Source: AC-32 sp963754265
Lineage (GTDB): Bacteria; Actinomycetota; Thermoleophilia; Gaiellales; Gaiellaceae
Direction of reading: 5' to 3'
NCBI GenBank assembly: GCA_963754265.1
Contig: CAVWFB010000001.1
Span: forward strand, 124,001-188,000
DNA length: 64,000 bases
In this document: positions 36,626 through 45,682 of the stretch, one piece after another
Layout of the letters: each line of letters begins with the position of its first letter
Numbering within the stretch: position 1 is the stretch's first letter
The notes under the pieces: model-generated
Database searches by the model: none
What the model saw: only the letters and a program-made list of their open reading frames with translations
What the model was told of the DNA's origin: nothing
Program-made: the position numbers and the translations under genes

Positions 36626-37891
36626 TCAGCCGAGCTCTCGTGTAACGAGAGCGGAGATGGTACCACACACCTCTTCGGCTTCAGCAGCGGTTTCCGCCTC
36701 TGCCAGAACGCGGATGACCGGCTCCGTGCCGGAAGGCCGCACCAGCACGCGGCCGTTGCCGTCGAGGCTCTGATTCACGCGCTCCACGGCCTCCTGAACC
36801 GAAGGCGGGAGCACGCGGCTCGACACACGGATGTTGGCCTTCACCTGTGGATACCGCGGCATCACGGAGGCAGCCTCCTCCAGCGTGCGTCCCTCGAGAG
36901 CCCCGCAGAGGAGGAGCGCCGCCGCGAGGCCGTCGCCTGTGACGTGATCGCGCAGGTAGATGATGTGGCCGGACTGCTCCCCGCCGAGGACTCCGCCCTC
37001 CCGGCGGAGCGCCTCGAGCACGTAGCGGTCTCCGACGCTCGTCGTGACGACGCGGATGCCGCGCTCCTCCGCCAGGCGGTGGAGGCCGAGGTTGGCCATC
37101 ACGGTGACGGCGACCAGATCGACACCGAGGTGCAGCATCAGGATCGCGAGGATCTGGTCGCCGTCGACAACGTGGCCGCTCCCGTCCACCGCGAGCATCC
37201 GGTCGCCGTCTCCGTCGAACGCCACGCCGAGGGCGGCCCCGGTCTCGACCACCTTGTGCTGCAGTGCACGAAGATCGGTGGCGCCGCAGCCGACGTTGAT
37301 GTTCGTCCCGTCCGGTTCCGCGCCGATCGTCTCTACCTGTGCGCCGAGCTGCTCGAAGGCCTGCGGGGCGATCCCGGAGTAGGCGCCGTTGGCACAGTCG
37401 ACGACGATTCGCAGCGAGGAGAGGTCCGATCCGAAGCGCTCGACGATGTGCTCGAGGTAGCTGTCGGTCGCGACCCCGACCTGATCGACCTCACCCTTGG
37501 GGCCGGCAAAAGGCGCGTCGAAGAGGGCCTCGATCTCCTCCTCGGCGGCGTCCGTCAGCTTCTGTCCTTCGCGATCGAAGAGCTTGACCCCGTTGTACTC
37601 GGGCGGGTTGTGGGAGGCCGAGATGACCGCGCCCAGATCGAGCGCGAGGAGCGCGACCGCAGGAGTCGGCAGCACACCGGCGAGAACGGCGTTGCCGCCG
37701 GCGGCGACGACGCCCCGCGCAAAGGCCTCCTCGAGCTCGGGGCCCGAGCCGCGGGTGTCGCGGCCGACGAAGACGCGCCCACCCTTCGACCAGAGCGTGG
37801 CCGCCCGCCCCAGCCGCTCCACGAGCCCGGGCGTCAGGTCTTCCCCGACGATCCCCCGGACCCCGTCGGTACCGAAGTAGCGGCGGGCCAA
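36626..37891 (-). CDS. glmM: Phosphoglucosamine mutase
   Basis: Converts glucosamine-6-phosphate to glucosamine-1-phosphate. 421 aa. MARRYFGTDGVRGIVGEDLT opens the fold. GAVISASHNPPEYNGVKLFD contains the phosphoserine (Ser93). VAFDGDGDRMLAVDGSGHVV is the metal-binding loop. GEQSGHIIYLRDHVTGDG is the sugar-binding loop, and VLVRPSGTEPVIRVLAEAET is the phosphate-binding end. It lies 7 bp after rpsI and before glmS, so two consecutive hexosamine steps are adjacent. Confidence 0.97.
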   Translation of the reverse strand: MARRYFGTDGVRGIVGEDLTPGLVERLGRAATLWSKGGRVFVGRDTRGSGPELEEAFARGVVAAGGNAVLAGVLPTPAVALLALDLGAVISASHNPPEYNGVKLFDREGQKLTDAAEEEIEALFDAPFAGPKGEVDQVGVATDSYLEHIVERFGSDLSSLRIVVDCANGAYSGIAPQAFEQLGAQVETIGAEPDGTNINVGCGATDLRALQHKVVETGAALGVAFDGDGDRMLAVDGSGHVVDGDQILAILMLHLGVDLVAVTVMANLGLHRLAEERGIRVVTTSVGDRYVLEALRREGGVLGGEQSGHIIYLRDHVTGDGLAAALLLCGALEGRTLEEAASVMPRYPQVKANIRVSSRVLPPSVQEAVERVNQSLDGNGRVLVRPSGTEPVIRVLAEAETAAEAEEVCGTISALVTRELG

Positions 37892-37898
37892 CTAGCGG

Positions 37899-38294
37899 CT
37901 AGCGCTTGGAGAACTGCGGCGCCTTGCGCGCCTTGTGCAGCCCGGCCTTCTTGCGCTCGACGATGCGCGCGTCGCGCGTGAGGAAGCCTGCCCGCTTCAG
38001 CGGCACACGCAGCTCCGGGTCGGCCTCGACGAGGGCGCGCGCGATCCCGTGACGGACAGCGCCCGCCTGGCCGCTGGGCCCGCCCCCGTGCAATCGGACC
38101 CTGATGTCGAAGGTCCCCTCGACCCCCGCCACCTTCAGCGGCGCGAGCGCAAGCTCGCGATGCGTGGCACGCGGGAAGTACGCCTCGATCGTGCGCCCGT
38201 TGAACCAGGTCGCCCCGTCGCCGGGGCGCAGGATGACGCGCGCGACGGAGGTCTTGCGCTTGCCGGTGCCCTGGTACTGCGCCCGCTCGGACAT
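37899..38294 (-). CDS. rpsI: 30S ribosomal protein S9
   Basis: 131 aa. QYQGTGKRKTSVARVILRPG at the N-terminus and GGGPSGQAGAVRHGIARAL mid-protein are S9 signatures. The tail RKKAGLHKARKAPQFSKR, with the terminal SKR, reaches the P-site tRNA in known ribosomes. It overlaps the rplM stop by 1 bp, the usual L13-S9 operon. Confidence 0.97.
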   Translation of the reverse strand: MSERAQYQGTGKRKTSVARVILRPGDGATWFNGRTIEAYFPRATHRELALAPLKVAGVEGTFDIRVRLHGGGPSGQAGAVRHGIARALVEADPELRVPLKRAGFLTRDARIVERKKAGLHKARKAPQFSKR

Positions 38295-38731
38295 CAGGTC
38301 GTCACCTCGAGTTCCTTCGGAGCCTGGGCCTCATGCGGATGCTCGGGGCCGACGTAGATCTTCAGCTTGCGCATCTGGGCGCGCGCGAGGCGATTGCGCG
38401 GGAGCATGCCCTTGACGGCCTTGCGCAGCACCTCGGTCGGCCGGCGCGCCAGCTCGTCGCGCAACGACCGGCTCTTGAGCCCGCCCGGGTAGCCGGAGTG
38501 GCGGTAGTAGATCTTGTCGTCGAGCTTCTTGCCGGTGACCACGATCTTCTCCGCGTTCACGACGACGACGAAGTCGCCGGTGTCGACGTGCGGCGTGTAC
38601 TGGGGCTTGCCCTTGCCGCGGAGCATGTCCGCGATCTGCGTAGCCAGACGCCCGAGGGTCTTCCCCTCGGCGTCCACCACGTACCAGAGGCGATCGATCT
38701 CGCCGGGCTTGGCGTTCCAGGTCTTCATCAC
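38294..38731 (-). CDS. rplM: 50S ribosomal protein L13
   Basis: 145 aa. WYVVDAEGKTLGRLATQIAD, GDFVVVVNAEKIVVTGKKLD, YYRHSGYPGGLKSRSLRDEL and AVKGMLPRNRLARAQMRKLK match L13 throughout. The start may be the GTG at 38731 or the ATG at 38728; the latter shares bases with the stop of the upstream glycosylase-like gene (TGATG), so translation is probably coupled to a DNA-repair-like gene. Confidence 0.97.
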   Translation of the reverse strand: MMKTWNAKPGEIDRLWYVVDAEGKTLGRLATQIADMLRGKGKPQYTPHVDTGDFVVVVNAEKIVVTGKKLDDKIYYRHSGYPGGLKSRSLRDELARRPTEVLRKAVKGMLPRNRLARAQMRKLKIYVGPEHPHEAQAPKELEVTT

Positions 38732-39285
38732 TCAGAAAAAGCGGCGGACTCCTGTCCGCCGGGCCGGAATGCTAGCAGCCCACCGCGGAATTCCGCCGCG
38801 CCCCCATGACTCGGGTGGCGCACGTAGGGCCCGCCGAGGACCGACTGCGCCAGCCGCCCCACGGCAATCGTCCGGCGGCCCCTCGCCAGCTCTCGCAGGA
38901 ACGGCCTCGCAACCTCGATCTCTGCTCGGGTCGGCCGCCGGTTGGTCCCCGGGCACCCAGGTCGGTGCGGATGCGTCGGCACGACGTTCCAGCACAGCGT
39001 CTCCTCCTCGAGCTCGAGCTCGGCGAGCACACGCCGCACGATCGTCGCCGTCGCCTCGGCCGGGCCGCGGCCGGTGAGCTGCCGTTCCGAGGTGAACGGG
39101 ATCCCGGAGACGCGGGCCCCGCGGTAGCCCGCGGCCTCTCCGACGAGGAGCAGCGGCGCCTCGCGCCGGGACTCGAGGTAGGCGCGCAGACGGTCCCGGC
39201 GCCTGGCGGCTCCCCACCCGTCACGATAGAAGTTGAAGGTCTCGCCGATGCTGGCGTCGGCCAATCGCTCGATGAGCTCCTCCAT
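38728..39285 (-). CDS. Uracil-DNA-glycosylase superfamily protein
   Basis: 185 aa. LLLVGEAAGYRGARVSGIPF then TSE matches the GEAPG...G-x-PF motif A of the UDG superfamily. CWNVVPTHPHRPG follows, and YVRHPSHGG matches the terminal H-P-S motif. The four cysteines of the Fe-S family 4 enzymes are absent, so it is another subgroup; activity on uracil is not shown by sequence alone. Its start overlaps the divergent phospholipase-D-like start by 14 bp, and its stop overlaps rplM. Confidence 0.75.
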   Translation of the reverse strand: MEELIERLADASIGETFNFYRDGWGAARRRDRLRAYLESRREAPLLLVGEAAGYRGARVSGIPFTSERQLTGRGPAEATATIVRRVLAELELEEETLCWNVVPTHPHRPGCPGTNRRPTRAEIEVARPFLRELARGRRTIAVGRLAQSVLGGPYVRHPSHGGAAEFRGGLLAFRPGGQESAAFSE

Positions 39286-40330
39286 CCGAACCCGAACTCT
39301 GACCGACAGCGGCCAGCAGCCGCTCGACGTGGCGCGCGAGCTGGCGTCGTTCCTCGCGCCCGCACAGCGCTCGCTCGACCTGGCGCAATACGACTTCCAC
39401 CTCGGCCCCGAGACCGCTTCCGTCGTCACGGGCGCCTTGAAGGAGGCCGCCGGGCGCGGCGTCGCCGTCCGGATCATGTACGACGTCGATCACGCCAACC
39501 CGATCCCCGTGCCGCCGCCGCCCGAGCCCGACGCGCAGCTGATCGCGTCGCTGGGGCTGCCCTCCAAGCCCGTCGCCGGCGTGCCCGACCTGATGCACCA
39601 CAAGTACGTGATCCGAGACGTCGAGTCGGTCTGGACCGGTTCGACGAACTGGACCGACGACTCCTGGGCGCGCCAGGAGAACGTGATCGTCACGATCGAC
39701 TCGCCTGAGCTCGCGCATGCCTTCACGCTCGACTTCGAGGAGCTTTGGAAGGACGGGGACGTCGCCCGCAGCGGCTTCGTCGAGCCGCGCCCCGTGGACG
39801 TCGATGGCACGCGGATCAAACCGTGGTTCACACCGGGCCACGGCGAGGCGCTCTCACACCGGATCGCAAAGAGGATCGGTCAGGCGAAGCGCGTGCGGAT
39901 CTGCTCGCCGGTGATCACCGCGGCGCCCGTGCTGGCGACCCTCGCCCAGGTGCTCGCGGACGGAACGGCCGACGTGGCCGGCTGCGTGGACGCGACCCAG
40001 GTCGCAGACGTGATCCGCCAGTGGCACGCCAACGGCAACGTGGCCTGGAAGCTGCCGCTGCTGCAACGGATCATCAAGGGGCCGTTCTCGGGAAAGCTCT
40101 CGGAGCCGTGGGAGATCGGCAGCCTGCACAACTTCATGCACGCGAAGCTCGTCGTCGCCGACGACGTTGTCTTCACGGGGTCATTCAACCTCTCGCACTC
40201 TGGTGAAAAGAACGCCGAGAACGTGCTCGAGATCCGGGACGCGGGACTGGCGGGCAGCCTGAGCGCATACGTCGACGAGGTCTGCGCCCGCTACCCGGCG
40301 CTGAGCGCAAACGCCACGACCGGCGCGTGA
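39272..40330 (+). CDS. Phospholipase D-like protein with two HKD motifs
   Basis: 352 aa from the ATG at 39272 (MSSSIRTRTLTDSGQQ). Both HKD motifs are present: MHHKYVIRDVESVWTGSTNW (H-x-K-x4-D) and FMHAKLVVADDVVFTGSFNL with the trailing SGEKNAEN. This gives one bilobed active site, as in phospholipases D, cardiolipin synthases and PLD-type nucleases. There is no membrane segment or signal, so a cytoplasmic nuclease or phosphodiesterase is possible. The divergent start overlap with the UDG-like gene hints at a shared DNA-repair context, but that is inference. Confidence 0.85.
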   Translation: MSSSIRTRTLTDSGQQPLDVARELASFLAPAQRSLDLAQYDFHLGPETASVVTGALKEAAGRGVAVRIMYDVDHANPIPVPPPPEPDAQLIASLGLPSKPVAGVPDLMHHKYVIRDVESVWTGSTNWTDDSWARQENVIVTIDSPELAHAFTLDFEELWKDGDVARSGFVEPRPVDVDGTRIKPWFTPGHGEALSHRIAKRIGQAKRVRICSPVITAAPVLATLAQVLADGTADVAGCVDATQVADVIRQWHANGNVAWKLPLLQRIIKGPFSGKLSEPWEIGSLHNFMHAKLVVADDVVFTGSFNLSHSGEKNAENVLEIRDAGLAGSLSAYVDEVCARYPALSANATTGA

Positions 40331-40331
40331 T

Positions 40332-41915
40332 TCATTCCCACTCGATCGTCGACGGGGGCTTCGAGGTGATGTCGAGCACGACCCGGTTTATGGCCGGGAC
40401 CTCGTTGACGATTCGGCCCGAGATGGTTTCCAGCAGGTCGTAGGGCAGCCGTGCCCAGTCGGCGGTCATCGCGTCGTCGCTCGTCACCGCGCGGATCACG
40501 ATCGGATAGCCGTAGGTGCGCTCGTCGCCCTGAACGCCGACCGAGCGGATCGCCGGGAGGACCGCGAACGACTGCCACAGCTCGCGGTAGAGGCCGGCCC
40601 GGCGGATCTCCTCCTGGAGGATCGCGTCGGCCTCACGCAGGATCTCGAGCCGCTCGCGAGTGACCTCGCCGATGATCCGGATCGCCAGGCCCGGTCCCGG
40701 GAACGGTTGGCGCCAGACCATCCGCTCAGGCAGCCCGAGCTCCTCGCCCACGCGCCGGACCTCGTCCTTGAAGAGCATCCGCAAGGGCTCGACGAGCTCC
40801 ATCTCCATGTCCTCCGGGAGGCCGCCGACGTTGTGGTGCGACTTGATCTTCGCGGCGACCGCGGCGTCTCCGCCGGACTCGATCACGTCCGAGTACAGCG
40901 TTCCCTGCACGAGGTAGCGAATCTTCCCGAGGCGGTTCGACTCGGCCTCGAAGACGCGGATGAACTCCTCCCCGACTGCCTTCCGCTTCTCCTCGGGGTC
41001 GGCAACGCCCTCGAGCCGCGCCAGGAAGCGGTCCTCCGCGTCGAGGTGGATGAGCGGCACGTGGAAGTGCCCCTCGAAGGTCTCGACGACCTGCGCCGCC
41101 TCGTCCTTGCGAAGCAGGCCGTGGTCGACGAAGACGCAGACGAGCTGATCACCCACTGCCTTGTGCACGAGCAGCGCCGCGACCGCCGAGTCCACGCCCC
41201 CCGAGAGGGCGCAGAGCACGCGCTCGTTGCCGACCTGCGCCCGAATCCGCTCCACCTGCTCCTCGATCACCGCCGCCGCCGTCCACGTGGGCGGCGCCGC
41301 CGCGACGGTGTAGAGGAAGTTCTTGAGCAGGTCGGTGCCGTGCGGCGTGTGAACGACCTCGGGATGGAACTGCACGCCGTACAGCAGCCGCTCCGGATCC
41401 TCGAAGGCCGCGATCGGGGCCGCGGGCGACCTACCCGTGATGCGCGCGCCCGCCGGCGGGGCCGTCACCGAGTCGCGGTGGCTCATCCAGCCGACCTGCT
41501 CGGCAGGCAGGCCGGCGAAGAGCTCGCTCTCCGCCGCCGCATCCGCTCGAACTTCCGTCTTCCCGAACTCGGAGACGCCCGTGCGCTCGACCGTGCCGCC
41601 GAGGTCCTGCGCCATCAGCTGCATGCCGTAGCAGATGCCGAGTGTCGGCACGCCGAGCTCGAACAGCCCGGGGTCGACCTGGGGCGCTCCTTCGGCGTAC
41701 ACCGACGCCGGGCCGCCCGAGAGCACGAGGGCCCGCGGGTTGCGCGCCCGAGCTTCGGCAGCGCTGATCGCGTGCGGCACGAGCTCGGAGTAGACACGGC
41801 ACTCCCGGACGCGCCTGGCGATCAGCTGGGCGTACTGCCCGCCGCAGTCGAGCACGAGGACCGGCCGCTCCTCCGGCGCAGGCTCTGCGACCGGAAGCGG
41901 AACTACTTCACCCAC
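40332..41915 (-). CDS. guaA: GMP synthase (glutamine-hydrolysing)
   Basis: Amidates XMP to GMP. 527 aa. Glutaminase domain: PTLGICYGMQLMAQDLGG with Cys95, and LLYGVQFHPEVVHTPHG with His184 and Glu186. ATP-pyrophosphatase domain: RVLCALSGGVDSAVAALLVH with the SGGVDS loop at 238-243. Dimerisation domain: FPGPGLAIRIIGEVTRERLE, ending NRVVLDITSKPPSTIEWE, the conserved GuaA tail. The GTG at 41915 directly follows the guaB3 stop with no gap. Confidence 0.97.
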   Translation of the reverse strand: MGEVVPLPVAEPAPEERPVLVLDCGGQYAQLIARRVRECRVYSELVPHAISAAEARARNPRALVLSGGPASVYAEGAPQVDPGLFELGVPTLGICYGMQLMAQDLGGTVERTGVSEFGKTEVRADAAAESELFAGLPAEQVGWMSHRDSVTAPPAGARITGRSPAAPIAAFEDPERLLYGVQFHPEVVHTPHGTDLLKNFLYTVAAAPPTWTAAAVIEEQVERIRAQVGNERVLCALSGGVDSAVAALLVHKAVGDQLVCVFVDHGLLRKDEAAQVVETFEGHFHVPLIHLDAEDRFLARLEGVADPEEKRKAVGEEFIRVFEAESNRLGKIRYLVQGTLYSDVIESGGDAAVAAKIKSHHNVGGLPEDMEMELVEPLRMLFKDEVRRVGEELGLPERMVWRQPFPGPGLAIRIIGEVTRERLEILREADAILQEEIRRAGLYRELWQSFAVLPAIRSVGVQGDERTYGYPIVIRAVTSDDAMTADWARLPYDLLETISGRIVNEVPAINRVVLDITSKPPSTIEWE

Positions 41916-43074
41916 TCAACCCATTCCGATCCGTTGAGCTTGCTGGAGCGACTTGCCCTCGGTCTTGATCGCCGGCGCGAGCATCACCTCGGCCTTCTGG
42001 AAGTCGTGGATCGACTCGTAGCCGCACGTCGCCATCGAGGTGCGCAGCGCGCCCATCAGGTTGAGCGTGCCGTCGTTCTCGGTCGCCGGGCCGATCACGA
42101 TCTCCTCGAGCGTGGCGTTCTGGTCGACGGCGACGCGAGCGCCCCGCGGAAGCGTCGGGTGGAAGGTCGCCATGCCCCAGTGGAAGCCGCGGCCGGGAGC
42201 CTCCTTGGCCCGCGCGAGCGGCGAGCCGACCATGACGGCGTCGGCCCCGCACGCGATCGCCTTGGCGATGTCGCCGCCGGTGCGCATGCCCCCGTCGGCG
42301 ACGACGTTGACGTACTTCCCGGTCTCGAGCAGGTGCTGGACCCTGGCAGCGGCCGCATCGGCGATCGCGGTCGCCTGCGGCACGCCCACGCCCGAGCACG
42401 CCGCGCGTCGTGCACGCCTGGCCCGGCCCCACGCCCACGAGCACGCCCTCCGCGCCGGTCCGCATCAGGTGCAGCGCCGTCTGGTACGAGGCGCAGCCGC
42501 CGACGATCACGGGGATCGGCAGGCTCGCGATGAACTCCTTCAGGTTGAGCGCATGGCCGTTCGAGGAGACGTGCTCGGCCGAGACGACCGTCCCCTGGAT
42601 GACCAGGACGTCGAGCCCGGCCTCGAGCGCCACCTCGTAGTAGTCGCGAACCTTCTGCGGGGTCAGCGAGCCGGCGACGAGCACGCCCGCCTCCTTGAGC
42701 TCGCGGATCCGCGAGGCGATCAGCTCCGGCTTGACCGGCTTCGCATAGATCTTCTGCATGCCGCTCGTGGCCTGCTCCTTCGGCAGGCGGGCGATCTTCT
42801 GCAGCTCCCGGTCGGCGGCCTCGTAGCGCGTGAAGATGCCTTCGAGGTTCAGCACCCCGAGCCCGCCGAGCTTGCCGAGCTCGATCGCGGTCTTCGGCGA
42901 GACCACGCCGTCCATCGCCGAGGCGATCAGCGGCAGCTCGAGCAGGTGCGGGCCGAGCTTCCAGCCGATGTCGACGTCTTGCGGGTCGCGCGTGCGCCGT
43001 GAGGGCACGATCGCGATGTCGTCGAACCCGTACGCCTGCCGTGCTTTCTTGCCGCGGCCGATCTCGATCTCCAC
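41916..43074 (-). CDS. guaB3: GuaB3-type IMP dehydrogenase, one frame shift
   Basis: Oxidises IMP to XMP or acts as a relative of that enzyme. Start at the GTG at 43074 (VEIEIGRGKKARQAYGFDDI), with AAGGGG 13 bp upstream. LLELPLIASAMDGVVSPKTA, IPVIVGGCASYQTALHLMRT and GVGPGQACTTRGVLG give the barrel and the catalytic Cys of ACTTR. One extra G in a GGGC run near 42390 shifts the frame. Removing it joins VGVPQATAIADAAAARVQHL, VVADGGMRTGGDIAKAIACG and SMATCGYESIHDFQKAEVML through to RIGMG. The corrected protein is about 385 aa with no CBS pair, as in the actinobacterial and cyanobacterial GuaB3 group. Confidence 0.88.
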
Positions 43075-43101
43075 GCTAAACAACCCCTTTCCAAGCGAAA
43101 A

Positions 43102-43129
43102 GCCCAGGCGCAATTGCAGTCGCCTGGGC
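43102..43129 (-). terminator. Rho-independent terminator after the collagen-like gene
   Basis: 9-bp perfect stem (GCCCAGGCG...CGCCTGGGC) with a 10-base loop. On the minus strand it is followed by TTTTCG, a short T-tract. It lies about 70 bp after the stop of the gene at 43196 and just before guaB3, so it should separate the two transcripts. Confidence 0.8.
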
Positions 43130-43195
43130 CGAAAAACCTGTCCTGCCGCCGTCTCTCAAGATGGGGAGCGATCGTACCACCGCCCCTGGACGTGA

Positions 43196-44677
43196 TCAGC
43201 GTCTGCGCAGGTGGGCGACGCAGAAGACGTTCGGGCAGTGCAGGCCCTTGACGGAGTCGCCGGTCACGTCCCGGTAACTGATGAAGGGCAGACCGTCGGA
43301 GCCAACCGTGATCGAGGTGTTCCACCCCACCTGGCCGACGGTGTCGACAGCCAGATAGGACGAGGTCGTGCAGGCGACGTTGCCGCAATGGGCGACCTTC
43401 AGATCCTGGTTCAGGCCGGAACCGTCGTAGTAGCTGACCACGCCGAGGCCGTCGGCCCCGAGCGTGATCGCCGAGTACTCGCCCTCGATCCCGCTCGAGT
43501 CGACTGTCGCGACGTTGGCGCTCGAGCAGGTGAGGTTCGAGCAGTGCGCAACGTCGAGGGTGGCGGCGCTCGCGTCACGGAAGCTGACGAGGCCGAGGCC
43601 GTCCGAGCCGATCGTGAGCGACGTGTAGAGCCCCACGTTCCCGGTCGAGGCGAGCGTGTTCGACGTAGAGCTCGCGCAGGCGACGTCGGCGCAGTGGGCG
43701 ACCTTGAGGTCGACGTTCGCGTTGTCGAGATAGCTCACCAGGGGAAGCCCGTCGGCGCCGATGGCCAGCGAGGAGTAGGCCACCGACGTGGCGTCGATCG
43801 TGTTCGCGGAGGCGCTCGAGCAGGCGACGTTCGCGCAGTGGGCGACGCGGAGGTTGCCCCCGTCGACGAAGCTGATCACGCCGAGGCCGTCGGAGCCGAC
43901 GTTCGCCGAGGTGTAGTCGTCGGCCACCGCGCCGCTCGAGACGATCGTCGCGATCGTGAAGGCGGTGCACGCCACGTTCGTACAGTGCGCCGTCTTCAGG
44001 TTGCCGTTGGTCGCGTCGAGGTAGCTGACGAGGCCGAGGCCGTCCGAGCCGACGGTCACCGAGGGGTAGCGACCGACGTTGCCGGCGGAGTCGACCGGCG
44101 TGCTCGTCGAGGACGAGCAGGTCGAGTCGTTGCAGTGGACGATCTTGAGGTCGTTGTTGTTCGTGTCGTAGACCGCCACGAGCGGGAACCCGTCCGCCCC
44201 GGCGGTCGTGGACGAGTGGGCGGCGCCGGAGGCGACGGTCACCTTGGCGAGACCGGCCCGGCCCAGGTTGAGCAGGCCGTAGCCGCCGGGGGGCCCAACC
44301 GACCCCTGCGGCCCGGCGACGCCGGCGGGTCCTGCCGGCCCGGTGGCGCCCTTGCTGCCCTTCAGCCCCTGGATTCCCTGGGAGCCTTGCGGGCCGGCGG
44401 GACCCGCAGGTCCTCGCGGGCCCTCGGCGCCGGGCGGTCCCTTCGCGGCGACAGGGAGCACGGCGGCCGGGAACTTCCCGTTCTTGCCGAGCGGCAGGAG
44501 CTTGCCCGCCTTCGGCTTCTTCGAGGCCGCGATACCGCCCACCTTGCCGGCGTTCCTGGCGAAGAGCGCAACCTTCGTCACCCCGGTCAGGGCGGCGAAA
44601 CCATGGGGAGTAGCGCCGAGGACGGCAATGACCAGAGCCGCCGCAGACAGCACCACAGGCAGGCGCTGGCGGTTCAT
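43196..44677 (-). CDS. Exported protein with collagen-like stalk and seven propeller-like repeats
   Basis: 493 aa. The N-terminus MNRQRLPVVLSAAALVIAVL is a signal or membrane anchor. Residues about 80-132 are uninterrupted Gly-X-Y triplets (GPPGAEGPRGPAGPAGPQGS and onward). Then come exactly seven units of 45-55 aa, each with [GA]-[AS]DG[LF]-x-L/V-[VI]-S-[YF]-x-D, then [DN]LKxAHCxNxxC. Each unit carries a C-x5-C-type pair. Seven equal blades suggest a seven-bladed beta-propeller on a triple-helical stalk. A terminator follows at 43102-43129. Cell-surface adhesion or binding is plausible; no ligand can be inferred. Confidence 0.8.
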   Translation of the reverse strand: MNRQRLPVVLSAAALVIAVLGATPHGFAALTGVTKVALFARNAGKVGGIAASKKPKAGKLLPLGKNGKFPAAVLPVAAKGPPGAEGPRGPAGPAGPQGSQGIQGLKGSKGATGPAGPAGVAGPQGSVGPPGGYGLLNLGRAGLAKVTVASGAAHSSTTAGADGFPLVAVYDTNNNDLKIVHCNDSTCSSSTSTPVDSAGNVGRYPSVTVGSDGLGLVSYLDATNGNLKTAHCTNVACTAFTIATIVSSGAVADDYTSANVGSDGLGVISFVDGGNLRVAHCANVACSSASANTIDATSVAYSSLAIGADGLPLVSYLDNANVDLKVAHCADVACASSTSNTLASTGNVGLYTSLTIGSDGLGLVSFRDASAATLDVAHCSNLTCSSANVATVDSSGIEGEYSAITLGADGLGVVSYYDGSGLNQDLKVAHCGNVACTTSSYLAVDTVGQVGWNTSITVGSDGLPFISYRDVTGDSVKGLHCPNVFCVAHLRRR

Positions 44678-44722
44678 CGCCCATCCGGTATCGGCGTCCG
44701 CGCGGGACGCCTTTAGTCGCCG

Positions 44723-45682
44723 TCAGCCGTCGCTGCCGACGGGCTCGAGCTGGGCGACCTCGATTCCGCCGACCAGGCGCCCGGCCTCACGGGGCTCGAA
44801 ACGGCCGGCGCCGAGCTCGAGCGTCGACGCCGCCCCGGCCGCGACGGCACTGCGGAGCGCCTCCTCGTCGTTGCGCCCGTCGAGCCTCGCGGCGATGAAG
44901 GCTGCGAGGAGCACGTCGCCCGAGCCGACCGCCGAGACCGGGTCGACCCGCGGTGCGAGCGCCCGAAAGCGGTTCGTCTCCCGCTCGGAGCGGAGCATCG
45001 CCCAGCAGCCCGACTCGCGCGTGATCAGGACGTTCCGCGCGCCGAGCTCCGCAATCGTCTCGAGCCCGACCAGGTAGTCGTCGTCGTCGTGAAACTCCTG
45101 GCCGACGAGCTGCTCCGCCTCGCGCTCGTTCGGGGAGACGAGCAGCGGCTCGGCCTGGGTGGCGAGTCGTAGCGGCTCGCCCTCCAGGTCGAGGACGATC
45201 TGCGCGCCCCGGCGGTTGAGGTCACGGACCGCCTCGGCGTAGAAGGCGTCGTCGATTCCGCGGGGAAGCGAGCCGGCGAAGACGACGTAGTCGGCCCCAC
45301 GCGAGAGGTAGGCGAGCTTCTCGAGCAAAAAGTCGAGCTCCTCCGGCTGCACGTGCGGTCCCCACTCGTTCACCTCGGTGTAGCTCGAGCCCGTCGGGTC
45401 GACGATCGCCGTCGAGGTGCGCGACTCGTCGTCGATGCGGACGAAGTCGTTGAGGATCGCCTCGCTCGTCAGCTCCTCCACGATGCGGGTGCCGGTACGG
45501 CCCCCGGCCAGGCCGGTGGCGACGACGGGCACGCCGAGCCTCTTGAGGGCGCGCGCGATGTTGATCCCCTTGCCGCCTGCGAGCGTGAGCCCCTGGCTCG
45601 CGCGGTGGCGCTGTCCCCGCTGGAAGTTCGGCACCGTCAGCGTGCGGTCGATCGCCGCGTTCATGGTGACCGTGACGATCAC
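44723..45682 (-). CDS. PfkB-family hexose (1-phosphofructo)kinase
   Basis: 319 aa from the GTG at 45682 (VIVTVTMNAAIDRTLTVPNF), which overlaps the carboxypeptidase stop as GTGA. TLAGGKGINIARALKRLGVP is PfkB signature 1. VDPVSAVGSGDVLLAAFIAA is signature 2 with the catalytic Asp of GSGD. VFAGSLPRGIDDAFYAEAVR and VSPNEREAEQLVGQEF match the FruK/LacC subgroup of sugar-phosphate kinases. The phosphorylated sugar is not certain. No PTS gene is nearby. Confidence 0.88.
   Translation of the reverse strand: MIVTVTMNAAIDRTLTVPNFQRGQRHRASQGLTLAGGKGINIARALKRLGVPVVATGLAGGRTGTRIVEELTSEAILNDFVRIDDESRTSTAIVDPTGSSYTEVNEWGPHVQPEELDFLLEKLAYLSRGADYVVFAGSLPRGIDDAFYAEAVRDLNRRGAQIVLDLEGEPLRLATQAEPLLVSPNEREAEQLVGQEFHDDDDYLVGLETIAELGARNVLITRESGCWAMLRSERETNRFRALAPRVDPVSAVGSGDVLLAAFIAARLDGRNDEEALRSAVAAGAASTLELGAGRFEPREAGRLVGGIEVAQLEPVGSDG

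Noticed and set aside
43640..44210. Regularly spaced DNA repeats resembling a CRISPR array
   Set aside because: The repeats are coding, of uneven spacing and imperfect; they encode the propeller-like blades. No CRISPR array or cas gene was found.
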